Shown: one piece after another, positions 1-7,039 of the stretch | Layout of the letters: every line of letters begins with the position of its first letter | How positions within the stretch are numbered: position 1 is the stretch's first letter | Origin: Micromonospora phytophila | GTDB taxonomy: Bacteria > Actinomycetota > Actinomycetes > Mycobacteriales > Micromonosporaceae | Assembly: GCF_023656545.1 (NCBI RefSeq) | Contig: NZ_JAMOKF010000016.1 | Coordinates: 1-40,314 of the forward strand | Direction of reading: 5' to 3' | DNA length: 40,314 nucleotides | Translations under genes and position numbers: made by a program | The notes under the pieces: generated by a model | Seen by the model: only the letters and a program-made list of their open reading frames with translations | Told to the model about the DNA's origin: nothing | Database searches by the model: none

Positions 1-697
1 GGCGGGTGCCGGCGGCGCGGGCCAGCAGCCGGCTCGCCTCCGCGAAGCTCGGGGTCACCACGGTCGGGGCGAGGCCCCGCCAGTCGGCCAGGTCGTGCGC
101 GTCCAGCGCGACCGTCGCGTACCGCTCCCGCTGGGCGACCAGCCAGGCGCGCACCGGTGCGGACAGCGCGCCCAGGCCGTAGTCGCAGACCACCAGGGTC
201 GGCGGCACGCCACCGGCGGCGGCCCGCAACTCCTCGGTGGCGCAGTCCAGCGCGGTGAGCAGCCGGGCCACCCCGTCGTCGTCGAGCGCGTCGTCGGGAT
301 CGCCGGAATCCTCCCGCAGCAGGATCTGGTTGCCGGCCAGCATGCGCCGCTTGACCGGCGTCGGGCGGCCGGGCTGGTTGACCGTACGGTCCCAGACGCC
401 GGCCCGGTCCAGACAGTCGTGCAACTCGTCCCCGGCGACGTCCGCGCCGACCGGTGCCACCAGCACCGCCCGGCCGCCCAGCGCGGCGATGTTCACCGCG
501 GTGTTCGCCGCCCCGCCGGCTGCGGAGATCCGTCGGCGCAGGGTGAGGACCGGGGCGGGCGCCTCCCGGCACAGCCGGTCGGACTCGGCGAACCGCCACT
601 CGTCGAGCATGGCGTCGCCGATGACCAGGACGGGACGCCCCAGCCAGCTCTCCACCACGGTGGCGAGCCGGCGCTGTTCCGCTGCTGCTCCTGCCAT
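1..697 (-). CDS. PfkB-family sugar kinase, heptose-7-phosphate kinase (RfaE1/HldE-like), 3' end outside window
   Basis: Read on the minus strand from the ATG at 697, which has a GGAGG just upstream. The protein runs about 232 residues and leaves the window at base 1. The N-terminal part contains VLVIGDAMLDEW and later ISAAGGAANTAVN, the ribokinase/PfkB sugar-binding signature as found in D-glycero-D-manno-heptose 7-phosphate kinases. PVGADVAGDEL and PVKRRMLAGNQILLREDSG follow in the order typical of RfaE1. The C-terminal GAGD catalytic motif, and any adenylyltransferase domain of a bifunctional HldE, lie outside the window. The family phosphorylates heptose 7-phosphate for nucleotide-heptose synthesis, used in actinomycetes for glycoconjugates rather than LPS. 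The family call is firm; the exact sugar is inferred. Confidence 0.8.
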   Translation of the reverse strand, partial: MAGAAAEQRRLATVVESWLGRPVLVIGDAMLDEWRFAESDRLCREAPAPVLTLRRRISAAGGAANTAVNIAALGGRAVLVAPVGADVAGDELHDCLDRAGVWDRTVNQPGRPTPVKRRMLAGNQILLREDSGDPDDALDDDGVARLLTALDCATEELRAAAGGVPPTLVVCDYGLGALSAPVRAWLVAQRERYATVALDAHDLADWRGLAPTVVTPSFAEASRLLARAAGTR

Positions 698-741
698 GCC
701 CTCCGGGATCCCCCCGGTCCGACGGGTCAAACCCGCCCGGC

Positions 742-960
742 CCCGGGCTGAGCGCCCCCGTGACGGGTCGACCTACCCGGTCCCGGGTGAGCGCCCCGTC
801 ACGGGCCAACCTGCCGGTTCGGGGGTGAGCGCGCATCACCGGTCAACCTGCCGGTTTCGGGATGGGCGCGCATCACCGGTCACCCTGCCGGTTTCGGGGT
901 GAGCGCCGCATCGCCGGTCAACCTGCCCCGTCCGCGGTGAGCGTCCACCCGGTTTCGGGG
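742..960. repeat. Degenerate ~38-bp tandem repeat array, about 5.7 copies
   Basis: Units start at about 742, 782, 820, 858, 895 and 933, with lengths 40, 38, 38, 37, 38 and a truncated 28. Each carries a core like CGGGGTGAGCGC followed by ACCGGTCAACCTGCCGGT. The second part is an imperfect inverted repeat (ACCGG...CCGGT), so every unit can form a small hairpin. The array fills the gap between the divergent kinase and DJ-1 genes. Function unknown. Confidence 0.85.
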
Positions 961-1012
961 ACCGGGCGCCGGGAACGGTCGGAAGACAACCCGGGAGAGG
1001 AGCAGCACCGAG

Positions 1013-1579
1013 ATGGCAGCGACGACACTGCAGGGTAAGCGGATCGCCTTCCTGGCCGCCGACGGCGTGGAGGAGGTCGAGTACGTCCAGCCCCGCGAGG
1101 CGGTGGAGCAGGCCGGAGCCACGGTGGAGCTGGTCTCGCTCAAGCCCGGCTCGATCCGCTCCTTCAACCACCTGGACCACGCCAGCATGTACGACGTGGA
1201 CGTGACCGCGGCCGACGCGGACGCCGGCGGCTACGACGCGCTGGTGCTGCCCGGCGGGGTGGCGAACCCGGACTTCCTGCGGACCGACGCGGACGCGGTG
1301 CGGTTCGTGCGGGCGTTCTTCGACGCCGGCAAGCCGGTCGGGGTGATCTGCCACGGCCCCTGGACGCTGATCGAGGCGGACGTCGTGCGCGGCCGCCGCA
1401 TGACCTCCTGGCCCAGCCTGCGCACCGACCTCACCAACGCCGGCGCCAACTGGGTCGACGAACCAGTAGTCACCGACAACGGCCTCACCAGCAGCCGCAA
1501 ACCAGCCGACCTCCCCACCTTCTGCCCCAAAATCGTCGAAGAGTTCGCCAAGGCCCTTGCACCAACCCGGCGATCATGA
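1013..1579 (+). CDS. DJ-1/PfpI family protein (type 1 glutamine amidotransferase-like fold)
   Basis: 188 residues, full length for the family. GEE-type acidic residues are at 19-20 (DGVEEVE) and the nucleophile elbow VICHGPW places Cys113-His114 at the expected site, so the DJ-1/PfpI catalytic core is intact. Members act as cytosolic deglycases, chaperones or peptidases in stress responses; which activity applies cannot be read here. The ATG at 1013 follows GAGAGGAGCAG, a good ribosome binding site. Codon choice changes over the last ~40 codons (more A-ending codons such as CCA, GTA and AAA) just before a large inverted repeat that overlaps the stop codon. Transcribed away from the tandem repeat array. 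Confidence 0.9.
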   Translation: MAATTLQGKRIAFLAADGVEEVEYVQPREAVEQAGATVELVSLKPGSIRSFNHLDHASMYDVDVTAADADAGGYDALVLPGGVANPDFLRTDADAVRFVRAFFDAGKPVGVICHGPWTLIEADVVRGRRMTSWPSLRTDLTNAGANWVDEPVVTDNGLTSSRKPADLPTFCPKIVEEFAKALAPTRRS

Positions 1580-1627
1580 GGTTGGCGGTGGCTACGGAGA
1601 TCGAAGTCACCGCCAACCTCATGATCG
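1571..1627. terminator. Perfect 20-bp inverted repeat overlapping a stop codon (terminator or REP-like palindrome)
   Basis: Left arm CGATCATGAGGTTGGCGGTG (1571-1590) and its exact reverse complement at 1608-1627 flank a 17-base loop. The TGA of the DJ-1 gene (1577-1579) lies inside the left arm. There is no U-tract, so a structure-only actinobacterial terminator or a mobile palindromic repeat are both possible. It ends 36 bases before the next start codon. Confidence 0.8.
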
Positions 1628-1663
1628 ACAGCATGTTCGGCGCTGGCGGGGAAAAGAGCCGGG

Positions 1664-3340
1664 ATGACCAGTGAGGACCAGGCTCCGGCTGTGCTGAGCG
1701 TGCGGCAGATCCGGCTGCTGATGTTCGGCCTGATGACCGGCATGCTGCTGGCCGCGCTCGACCAGACCATCGTCGGAACCGCCCTGCCGACCATCGTCGG
1801 CGAGCTGGGCGGGATCAACCACTACTCGTGGGTGGTGACCGCGTACCTGCTCGCCTCCACCGCCTCGACCCCGCTCTACGGCAAGATGGCCGACCTGTAC
1901 GGGCGCCGTCCGGTCTTCCTCTTCTCCATCGGCACGTTCCTGCTCGGTTCGCTGCTGGCCGGCCTGTCACAGGACATGACCCAGCTGATCGTGACTCGGG
2001 GCATCCAGGGCATCGGCGCGGGCGGCCTGCTGACGTTGGCGTTCACCATCATCTCGGACGTGGTCTCCCCCCGGGAGCGGGGTCGCTACCAGGGGCTCTT
2101 CGGGGCGGTCTTCGGAATCTCCTCGGTGGCCGGGCCGCTGGTCGGTGGCTACTTCGCGGAGACCGACTGGCGGTGGATCTTCTACATCAACGTGCCGCTG
2201 GCCATCCTGGCGATCGTGGTCTGCTCGCGGGTGATGCGGTTGATCCCGTTCACCCGCCGCGACCACGCGATCGACTGGCTCGGGGCGGGGCTGCTGGTCG
2301 CCGGGGTGAGCAGCCTGCTGCTCGCGCTGAGCTGGGGCGGCAACGAGTACGCCTGGGGCTCCGGCGTGATCGTCGGGCTCTTCGTCGCCGGTGCGGTGCT
2401 GGGTGTGCTCTTCCTGCTCCAGGAGGCCCGGGTCGCCGAGCCGATCCTGCCGCTGCGGCTGTTCCGCAGCGCCACCTTCGCGCTGGCCAACTCGGCCGGC
2501 TTCGTGCTCGGTCTGGTGATGTTCGGGTCGATCATCTTCATCCCGCTCTACCTCCAGATCGTCAAGGGAGCCTCACCGACCCGCAGCGGTCTGCTGATGC
2601 TGCCGATGATGGCCGGCATCATCGTCACCTCGGTGCTCACCGGCCGGGCGATGAGCCGGATCGGCCGGTACAAGTGGTTCCCGGTGACCGGTTCGGCCGT
2701 GCTGCTGGTCGGCATGCTGCTCTTCACGGGGCTGGAGGTGGACACCTCGCTCTGGGCGGCCTTCGGCTTCATGGTGGTGATCGGCGTCGGGCTGGGGCTC
2801 TGCATGCAGTCGCTGATCCTCGCCGTGCAGAACGCCGTATCGACCCGTGACCTGGGCGCCGGCACCTCCTCGGCGACCTTCTTCCGGTCGCTGGGCGGCT
2901 CGTTCGGGGTGGCCATCCTGGGGGCGGTGCTCTCCTCCCGGCTCACCGCCGAGCTGGCCGACCGGCTGCCGGGGGCGGTCGCCCAGCTGCCGCCGGAGCA
3001 GCGGGCCGCGGTCGCCCAGGGTGGGGGCGCGGACGTGTCGATCAACGACCCGGCGACCATCCTGGCCCTGCCGGCCCCGGTACGCGCGGCCGTGCAGTCG
3101 GCGTTCGTCGAGTCGCTGCACCTGGTCTTCCTGACCACCGGCCTGATCGCGATCGTGGCGGTGCTGGTGACCCTGTTCCTGCCGAACGAGGACCTGCGCG
3201 GCGCCGGACCGCAGGGCGCCATCGGCGGCACCGACGGGCTCGGCGGCGAGGCCCCCGCCCCCGGCGGCAAGCCGCTGTCGAGGGAGTCGAAGGAGGAGGC
3301 CGCCGCCGAGATGGAAGCCAAGTCCCAGACCCTGCTCTGA
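1664..3340 (+). CDS. MFS drug exporter, DHA2 (EmrB/QacA, 14-helix) family
   Basis: 558 residues with about 14 hydrophobic segments, the usual size for DHA2 proton-drug antiporters. The DHA2 signature is present as LDQTIVGTALPTIV (residues 32-45, Asp33 in helix 1), and the MFS motif A loop GKMADLYGRRPV is at 73-84. The C-terminal ~45 residues are hydrophilic and rich in Gly, Glu and Lys, probably a cytoplasmic tail. Predicted to pump lipophilic drugs or antibiotics out across the plasma membrane. The ATG at 1664 has only a weak upstream AAAAGAG element. No linked TetR or MarR regulator is visible; the next gene is a convergent LysR regulator. Confidence 0.92.
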   Translation: MTSEDQAPAVLSVRQIRLLMFGLMTGMLLAALDQTIVGTALPTIVGELGGINHYSWVVTAYLLASTASTPLYGKMADLYGRRPVFLFSIGTFLLGSLLAGLSQDMTQLIVTRGIQGIGAGGLLTLAFTIISDVVSPRERGRYQGLFGAVFGISSVAGPLVGGYFAETDWRWIFYINVPLAILAIVVCSRVMRLIPFTRRDHAIDWLGAGLLVAGVSSLLLALSWGGNEYAWGSGVIVGLFVAGAVLGVLFLLQEARVAEPILPLRLFRSATFALANSAGFVLGLVMFGSIIFIPLYLQIVKGASPTRSGLLMLPMMAGIIVTSVLTGRAMSRIGRYKWFPVTGSAVLLVGMLLFTGLEVDTSLWAAFGFMVVIGVGLGLCMQSLILAVQNAVSTRDLGAGTSSATFFRSLGGSFGVAILGAVLSSRLTAELADRLPGAVAQLPPEQRAAVAQGGGADVSINDPATILALPAPVRAAVQSAFVESLHLVFLTTGLIAIVAVLVTLFLPNEDLRGAGPQGAIGGTDGLGGEAPAPGGKPLSRESKEEAAAEMEAKSQTLL

Positions 3341-3359
3341 GCGCCGACCGATCGACCGG

Positions 3360-4268
3360 TCACCCCGGCGGCGCGGAAGCGTGTGCGGTGAGCAGGTCGA
3401 GGATCAGGGCCAGCGGCGGCCAGCCCGTACGGCCCCGGCGGGTGACCGCGTACGACCGGAGCCGCGCCTGCGGGCCGGTGAGCGGGAGCAGTCGTACGCC
3501 GGGGAGGGTCGGCTGGTCGGCGGGGAGCAGCCCGACGCCGAGGCCGGCGACGATCAGGTCCTGGACGAGGTCCAGGCTGTCCGCCCGGTGCGCGATGCGC
3601 GGTTCGAAGTCGGCCATCGCCGCGATCGCCCGGACGACCACCTCGTCGGCGGTGTTGCGGGAGTTGACGATCCAGCCGTGCCCGCGGAAGCGGGCGAAGA
3701 CCTCTCCGGCGGTGGCCGGCACGGGTTCCTCCCCGACGGCGTCGGCCGGTACGCCGAGGCTCCACGGCGCCGACCACAGCGGCGTCGCCTCCAGCGTCCG
3801 GTCGACGGGCGCGGGCGCGAGGTTGTAGTCGTAGGTCAGGGCGAGGTCGACGTCGTCGGTCGCCAGCAGCGCGAAGGCTTCGGCCGGTTCGTGTTCGTGG
3901 ATGCGCAGCCGGACCTGCGGGTGGCTGGCGGCGAGGTGGGCGGTGATCGGCAGCAGCGACCGGCGGACGGCGGTGGCGAAACCGGCGACCCGGACGGTGC
4001 CGGCCGGCTCGGCGCGCGGGTCGAGGTCCAGCCGGGCCGCGTCGACGGCGGCGAGGATGGTCACCGCGTGCTCGGCCAGCCGCCGGCCGGCGGGGGTGAG
4101 CCGGACTCGGCGGCCCTGCGGCTCGATCAGCGTCGCGCCCACCTCGCGGGAGAGCGCGGCGAGCTGCTGCGACACCGTGGACGTGGTGACGCCCAGCTCG
4201 TCGGCGACCTCGCGCATCGATCCGAGCCGGGCCAACTCGCGCAGCAGATGTAGGCGGCGGAGGTCCAC
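3360..4268 (-). CDS. LysR-family transcriptional regulator
   Basis: 302 residues, a typical LysR length. The winged helix-turn-helix occupies about residues 1-60 (LHLLRELARLGSMREVADEL, then TTSTVSQQLAAL), followed by a linker and a two-lobed effector-binding domain. The start is GTG at 4268 (GTGGACCTC); no ATG fits the conserved N-terminus. The gene diverges from the EamA exporter across an 84-base gap that holds dyad symmetry, so it probably controls that exporter and itself. The effector is unknown. Confidence 0.92.
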   Translation of the reverse strand: MDLRRLHLLRELARLGSMREVADELGVTTSTVSQQLAALSREVGATLIEPQGRRVRLTPAGRRLAEHAVTILAAVDAARLDLDPRAEPAGTVRVAGFATAVRRSLLPITAHLAASHPQVRLRIHEHEPAEAFALLATDDVDLALTYDYNLAPAPVDRTLEATPLWSAPWSLGVPADAVGEEPVPATAGEVFARFRGHGWIVNSRNTADEVVVRAIAAMADFEPRIAHRADSLDLVQDLIVAGLGVGLLPADQPTLPGVRLLPLTGPQARLRSYAVTRRGRTGWPPLALILDLLTAHASAPPG

Positions 4269-4352
4269 GCCGTAGATTGTTCACGATTGCCGAACGGTTC
4301 GTCCAGCAATGACACGTGGACGTGAACGGTGGGAGCCGGTTCTACTGGGGGC
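4269..4352. promoter_or_regulatory. Divergent LysR/EamA promoter region with candidate LysR operator
   Basis: The gap contains ATTGC (4286-4290) and GCAAT (4306-4310), an inverted pair with 15 bases between. Between them is an 11-base palindrome CGAACGGTTCG (4291-4301). A second inverted pair, GTTCAC near 4279 and GTGAAC near 4322, brackets this. LysR regulators typically bind T-N11-A dyads in such divergent gaps. Direct binding is inferred. Confidence 0.55.
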
Positions 4353-5237
4353 ATGACTCCCACCCGTACCGGCGCGGCAATGGCGGTCGCGGCGATGATG
4401 TTCGTCCAGCTCGGCCTGGCCGCCTCGGTCTCCCTCTTCGACGAGGTCGGCCCGGAGGGTGCCGCCTGGCTGCGCCTGGCCTGGGCCGGCGTGCTGCTGG
4501 CCGTCCTGGTCCGCCCGCGCCCGTCCGGCTTCACCCGGCGCGCGCTGCTGGCCTGCGTCGCGCTGGGCGTGGTGACCGCGGGGGTAACCATTCTGTTCAT
4601 GGCCGCGGTGGCCCGCCTGCCGCTGGGTACGGCGAGCGCGCTGGAGTTCCTCGGCCCGCTCGGGGTGGCGGTGGCCCGGGGCCGGGGCGGGACGAAGCTC
4701 TGGCCGGCGCTCGCCGCCGTGGGCGTGCTGCTGCTCACCGAGCCGTGGCGGGGCGGTGTGGACCCGGTGGGCGTCGCGCTCGCCCTGGCGGCGGGTGCCT
4801 GCTGGGCGGCGTACATCCTGCTCACCCAGCGGGTGGGCGACGAGGTCTCCGGCATCCGCGGCCTGGCCGTGTCCATGCCGGTGGCCGCCGTCGTCGCCAC
4901 CGTGGTCGTCGGGCCGGCCGTCCTCGGCGACCTCACCTGGCAGCTGCTGCTGGCCGGGCTCGGCCTCGCCGTGCTGCTGCCGGTGGTGCCGTTCGTGCTG
5001 GAGTTGCTCGCGTTGCGCCGGCTCACCACCGCCGCCTTCGGCACGCTGATGAGCCTGGAGCCGGCGATCGCGCTGGTCATCGGCCTGGTCGCGCTGCACC
5101 AGGTGCCGGGCGTCGGGGCGGTGGCCGGCATCGCCTTCGTGGTGGCCGCCGGCATCGGCGCGGAACGCACCGGCGCGCGGGCCGGAACGGTCGAGGCGAC
5201 CCGGCCTGAGCCGGCCGCGGTCGCGACCAGAGGATGA
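4353..5237 (+). CDS. EamA/DMT-family transporter (RhtA-like exporter)
   Basis: About 294 residues from the ATG at 4353, almost wholly hydrophobic, with about ten membrane segments in two repeated EamA halves (roughly 5-140 and 150-285). The second half has the typical [25 protein letters not shown] stretch, given here only as a landmark near residues 225-250. RhtA-type members export amino acids such as threonine or homoserine, or small metabolites; the substrate is not readable. An in-frame GTG at 4329 would add eight residues but lies in the regulatory gap, so 4353 is preferred. Divergent from the LysR gene. Confidence 0.85.
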   Translation: MTPTRTGAAMAVAAMMFVQLGLAASVSLFDEVGPEGAAWLRLAWAGVLLAVLVRPRPSGFTRRALLACVALGVVTAGVTILFMAAVARLPLGTASALEFLGPLGVAVARGRGGTKLWPALAAVGVLLLTEPWRGGVDPVGVALALAAGACWAAYILLTQRVGDEVSGIRGLAVSMPVAAVVATVVVGPAVLGDLTWQLLLAGLGLAVLLPVVPFVLELLALRRLTTAAFGTLMSLEPAIALVIGLVALHQVPGVGAVAGIAFVVAAGIGAERTGARAGTVEATRPEPAAVATRG

Positions 5238-5563
5238 GTCGGTGGTGAGCCTGTGGATCAGGTGATGACGTCGTGGCGCTCGACGTCCTGACAGGAGGAG
5301 CCACCCGGGCTCCCGGTCGGTCCGCCCGCGAGGCCGGGTTGACGATGATCCGGGCTCGCCCCGCCGGCCGGGCTCACCGGCGGGATGTAACGCAATCACG
5401 GTGTGCGACGTCCAAAGAGGTGGGACCGTCATCCCGGCGGTCCGCGGTCGGGCTCGTCCGCCGCGCTGCCCGCGTTGCCGCAGCGATGCCCGCGATGCCG
5501 ACCGTGCCGCTGCCGCCGCCGCAGGGCCGGCCGGAGCGGCTTCCTGCAACCGGGGGACGTCCC
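5238..5563. other. 326-base intergenic stretch
   Basis: It presumably holds the promoter of the secreted protein that follows. An open frame continues upstream through it, but its composition and lack of a conserved N-terminus argue against coding. I see no convincing hairpin, RNA gene or repeat. Confidence 0.5.
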
Positions 5564-6442
5564 ATGTCTCAACACCGAGCCCGCCGGAAGATCCGTACCG
5601 GCCTCGCCGCCTTCGTCGTCTGCGCCGCGACCGTCGTCGCGAGCGGTCCGGCCCTCGCCGCGCCGCCGCCCCGCGCCGACCTCCGGCTCGACCTGACCGC
5701 CAACCCCGTCGCCATGCTGACCACGGACCAGGCCCGGGCGCACGTCGTCGCGGTGGTCGACAACATCGGGGCGGTGGGCGTGGAGGGTTTCACCGTGACG
5801 CTCGCACCGCCGGCCGGCAGCCGGATCATCGGCGACCCGAGCTGGCAGTGTGACCACACCGCCTTCGTCTGCACCCACGGCCCGGTCCCGGCCGGCGGGA
5901 CGGCCGAACCGCTCAGCGTCCACCTCGCGCTGCCCGTCGGGCCGGAGGGCGCCGTCGCCGCCATCGGCGCGACCGCCGCCACGACGGCCCGGGAGGCGAC
6001 CCGGACCAACAACACCGACCGGGTCGACGTCACCTACCAGCTGATCTCCGATCTCACCCTTCAGGGCTCGGGTTACCCGGACGCCGGGGTGCCGACCACG
6101 GGCGGCGACGGGTCGGTGTCGTTCACGGTGCGCAACGCCGGTACGGGGACCGCCCAGGACCTTCGGCTGGTCGTCGAGTGGCCGGCGGGGGTCACGCGGC
6201 ACCTCGCGCCCGTCGGCGGGACGACGAACTGGCAGTGCGAGTTCGCGGTCACCTCGGGGATCTGCACCGCCGGACCGCTCGCGGCGGGCGCGACCGCGGG
6301 GATTTACATCCCGCTGGCACTCCCCGCCGGCACGGTCGGCCAGGAGTTCACCGTCCGCGGCACGGTCACCACGTCGGGCCCGGAGTGGCAGACGGACGCC
6401 AACAACGTCGCCGACGTGTTCTACCGGTACGCCGAGCTCTGA
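5564..6442 (+). CDS. Secreted CARDB/DUF11-like repeat protein
   Basis: 292 residues from the ATG at 5564, preceded by GGGGGA. Residues 1-36 form a Sec signal peptide: basic start (RARRKIR), hydrophobic core, and cleavage near SGPALAAPPP. The mature part has two related ~120-residue beta domains, each beginning with a DLRLDLT or DLTLQGS strand and containing a WQC...C pair (SWQCDHTAFVCTHG and NWQCEFAVTSGICTAG). These are CARDB/DUF11-like immunoglobulin folds common on actinomycete cell surfaces. No sortase signal or transmembrane tail is present, so it is probably released. A longer frame opens at 5273, but the signal peptide fixes the start at 5564. No enzymatic function is suggested. Confidence 0.8.
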   Translation: MSQHRARRKIRTGLAAFVVCAATVVASGPALAAPPPRADLRLDLTANPVAMLTTDQARAHVVAVVDNIGAVGVEGFTVTLAPPAGSRIIGDPSWQCDHTAFVCTHGPVPAGGTAEPLSVHLALPVGPEGAVAAIGATAATTAREATRTNNTDRVDVTYQLISDLTLQGSGYPDAGVPTTGGDGSVSFTVRNAGTGTAQDLRLVVEWPAGVTRHLAPVGGTTNWQCEFAVTSGICTAGPLAAGATAGIYIPLALPAGTVGQEFTVRGTVTTSGPEWQTDANNVADVFYRYAEL

Positions 6443-6463
6443 CCGGGCGACCGGCTGGTTCGG

Positions 6464-6955
6464 CTATTTGAGGATCAGCCGGTTGGTCTGCTCGAAGACG
6501 TCGAGGTCGGCGAGGGTCTCGGTGACGCTCGCGGAGAGTGGGACGGGGAGACGGTCGCGGGGGAAGAAGCCGGCGTCGGTGGTCTCGTCGGTGATCCGGG
6601 CCAGCTCGCCGTCCCACTCCTCGACGCGGAACGCGGCGGTGAAGACCTGGTAGGTGTGGCCGAACATGTTTGTCTGGGTGCGGTCCGGGCCGGTGTAGAG
6701 GGAGAAGGCGCTCACCCGCAGCGCGCGCAACCCGGTCTCCTCGCGTACCTCGCGGACGGCGCAGTCGGCGATCGACTCGCCCAGCTCCATCGCCCCGGCG
6801 GGCATGGCCCACTGGCCGTTGTCGGAGCGCTGGATCAGCAGGACGCGTCCGGCGTTGTCGCGCACCACCGCCCGGGCGCCGACGAACATCAGCGTCCGGT
6901 CACCGGCCAGGGCGCGCAGCTGCCCCACGTATGAGTCGGCCCAGGAGATGCTCAC
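6464..6955 (-). CDS. NUDIX hydrolase
   Basis: 163 residues from the GTG at 6955. The Nudix box is complete at residues 54-76 (GAMELGE...REVREETGL), matching GX5EX7REUXEEXGU, so catalysis of a nucleoside-diphosphate-linked substrate is expected. The N-terminus ISWADSYVGQLRALAGD and the central VLLIQRSDNGQWAMPAG resemble ADP-ribose or MutT-like pyrophosphatases with an N-terminal extension. The frame can be extended to a TTG at 7009, but a TAAATT element lies seven bases before the GTG, pointing to a leaderless transcript and the shorter form. Divergent from the acyl-CoA ligase. Confidence 0.88.
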   Translation of the reverse strand: MSISWADSYVGQLRALAGDRTLMFVGARAVVRDNAGRVLLIQRSDNGQWAMPAGAMELGESIADCAVREVREETGLRALRVSAFSLYTGPDRTQTNMFGHTYQVFTAAFRVEEWDGELARITDETTDAGFFPRDRLPVPLSASVTETLADLDVFEQTNRLILK

Positions 6956-7039
6956 CTGCGACAATTTACGGGGGTTGCCCGCGGCCGACCGGGTTTCCGG
7001 GGTTCCCAACCTGTGACCGGCGACACTAGCTTGTTACTC
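6956..7039. promoter_or_regulatory. Divergent promoters with two leaderless-type -10 elements
   Basis: For the NUDIX gene (minus strand) TAAATT at 6968-6963 is followed by seven bases and then GTG. For the ligase (plus strand) TAGCTT at 7027-7032 is followed by seven bases and then ATG. No good -35 hexamers are visible. This fits leaderless transcription in both directions. Confidence 0.45.

Noticed and set aside
2548..4284. A long minus-strand frame through the exporter and LysR gene
   Set aside because: Composition is Arg/Pro/Gly-rich as expected for a GC-rich shadow, with no ribosome site, and both real genes are well supported.
5273..5563. Upstream extension of the secreted CARDB-like protein
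   Set aside because: A signal peptide begins at 5564 with its own ribosome site; the extension is Arg/Pro-rich with no homology.
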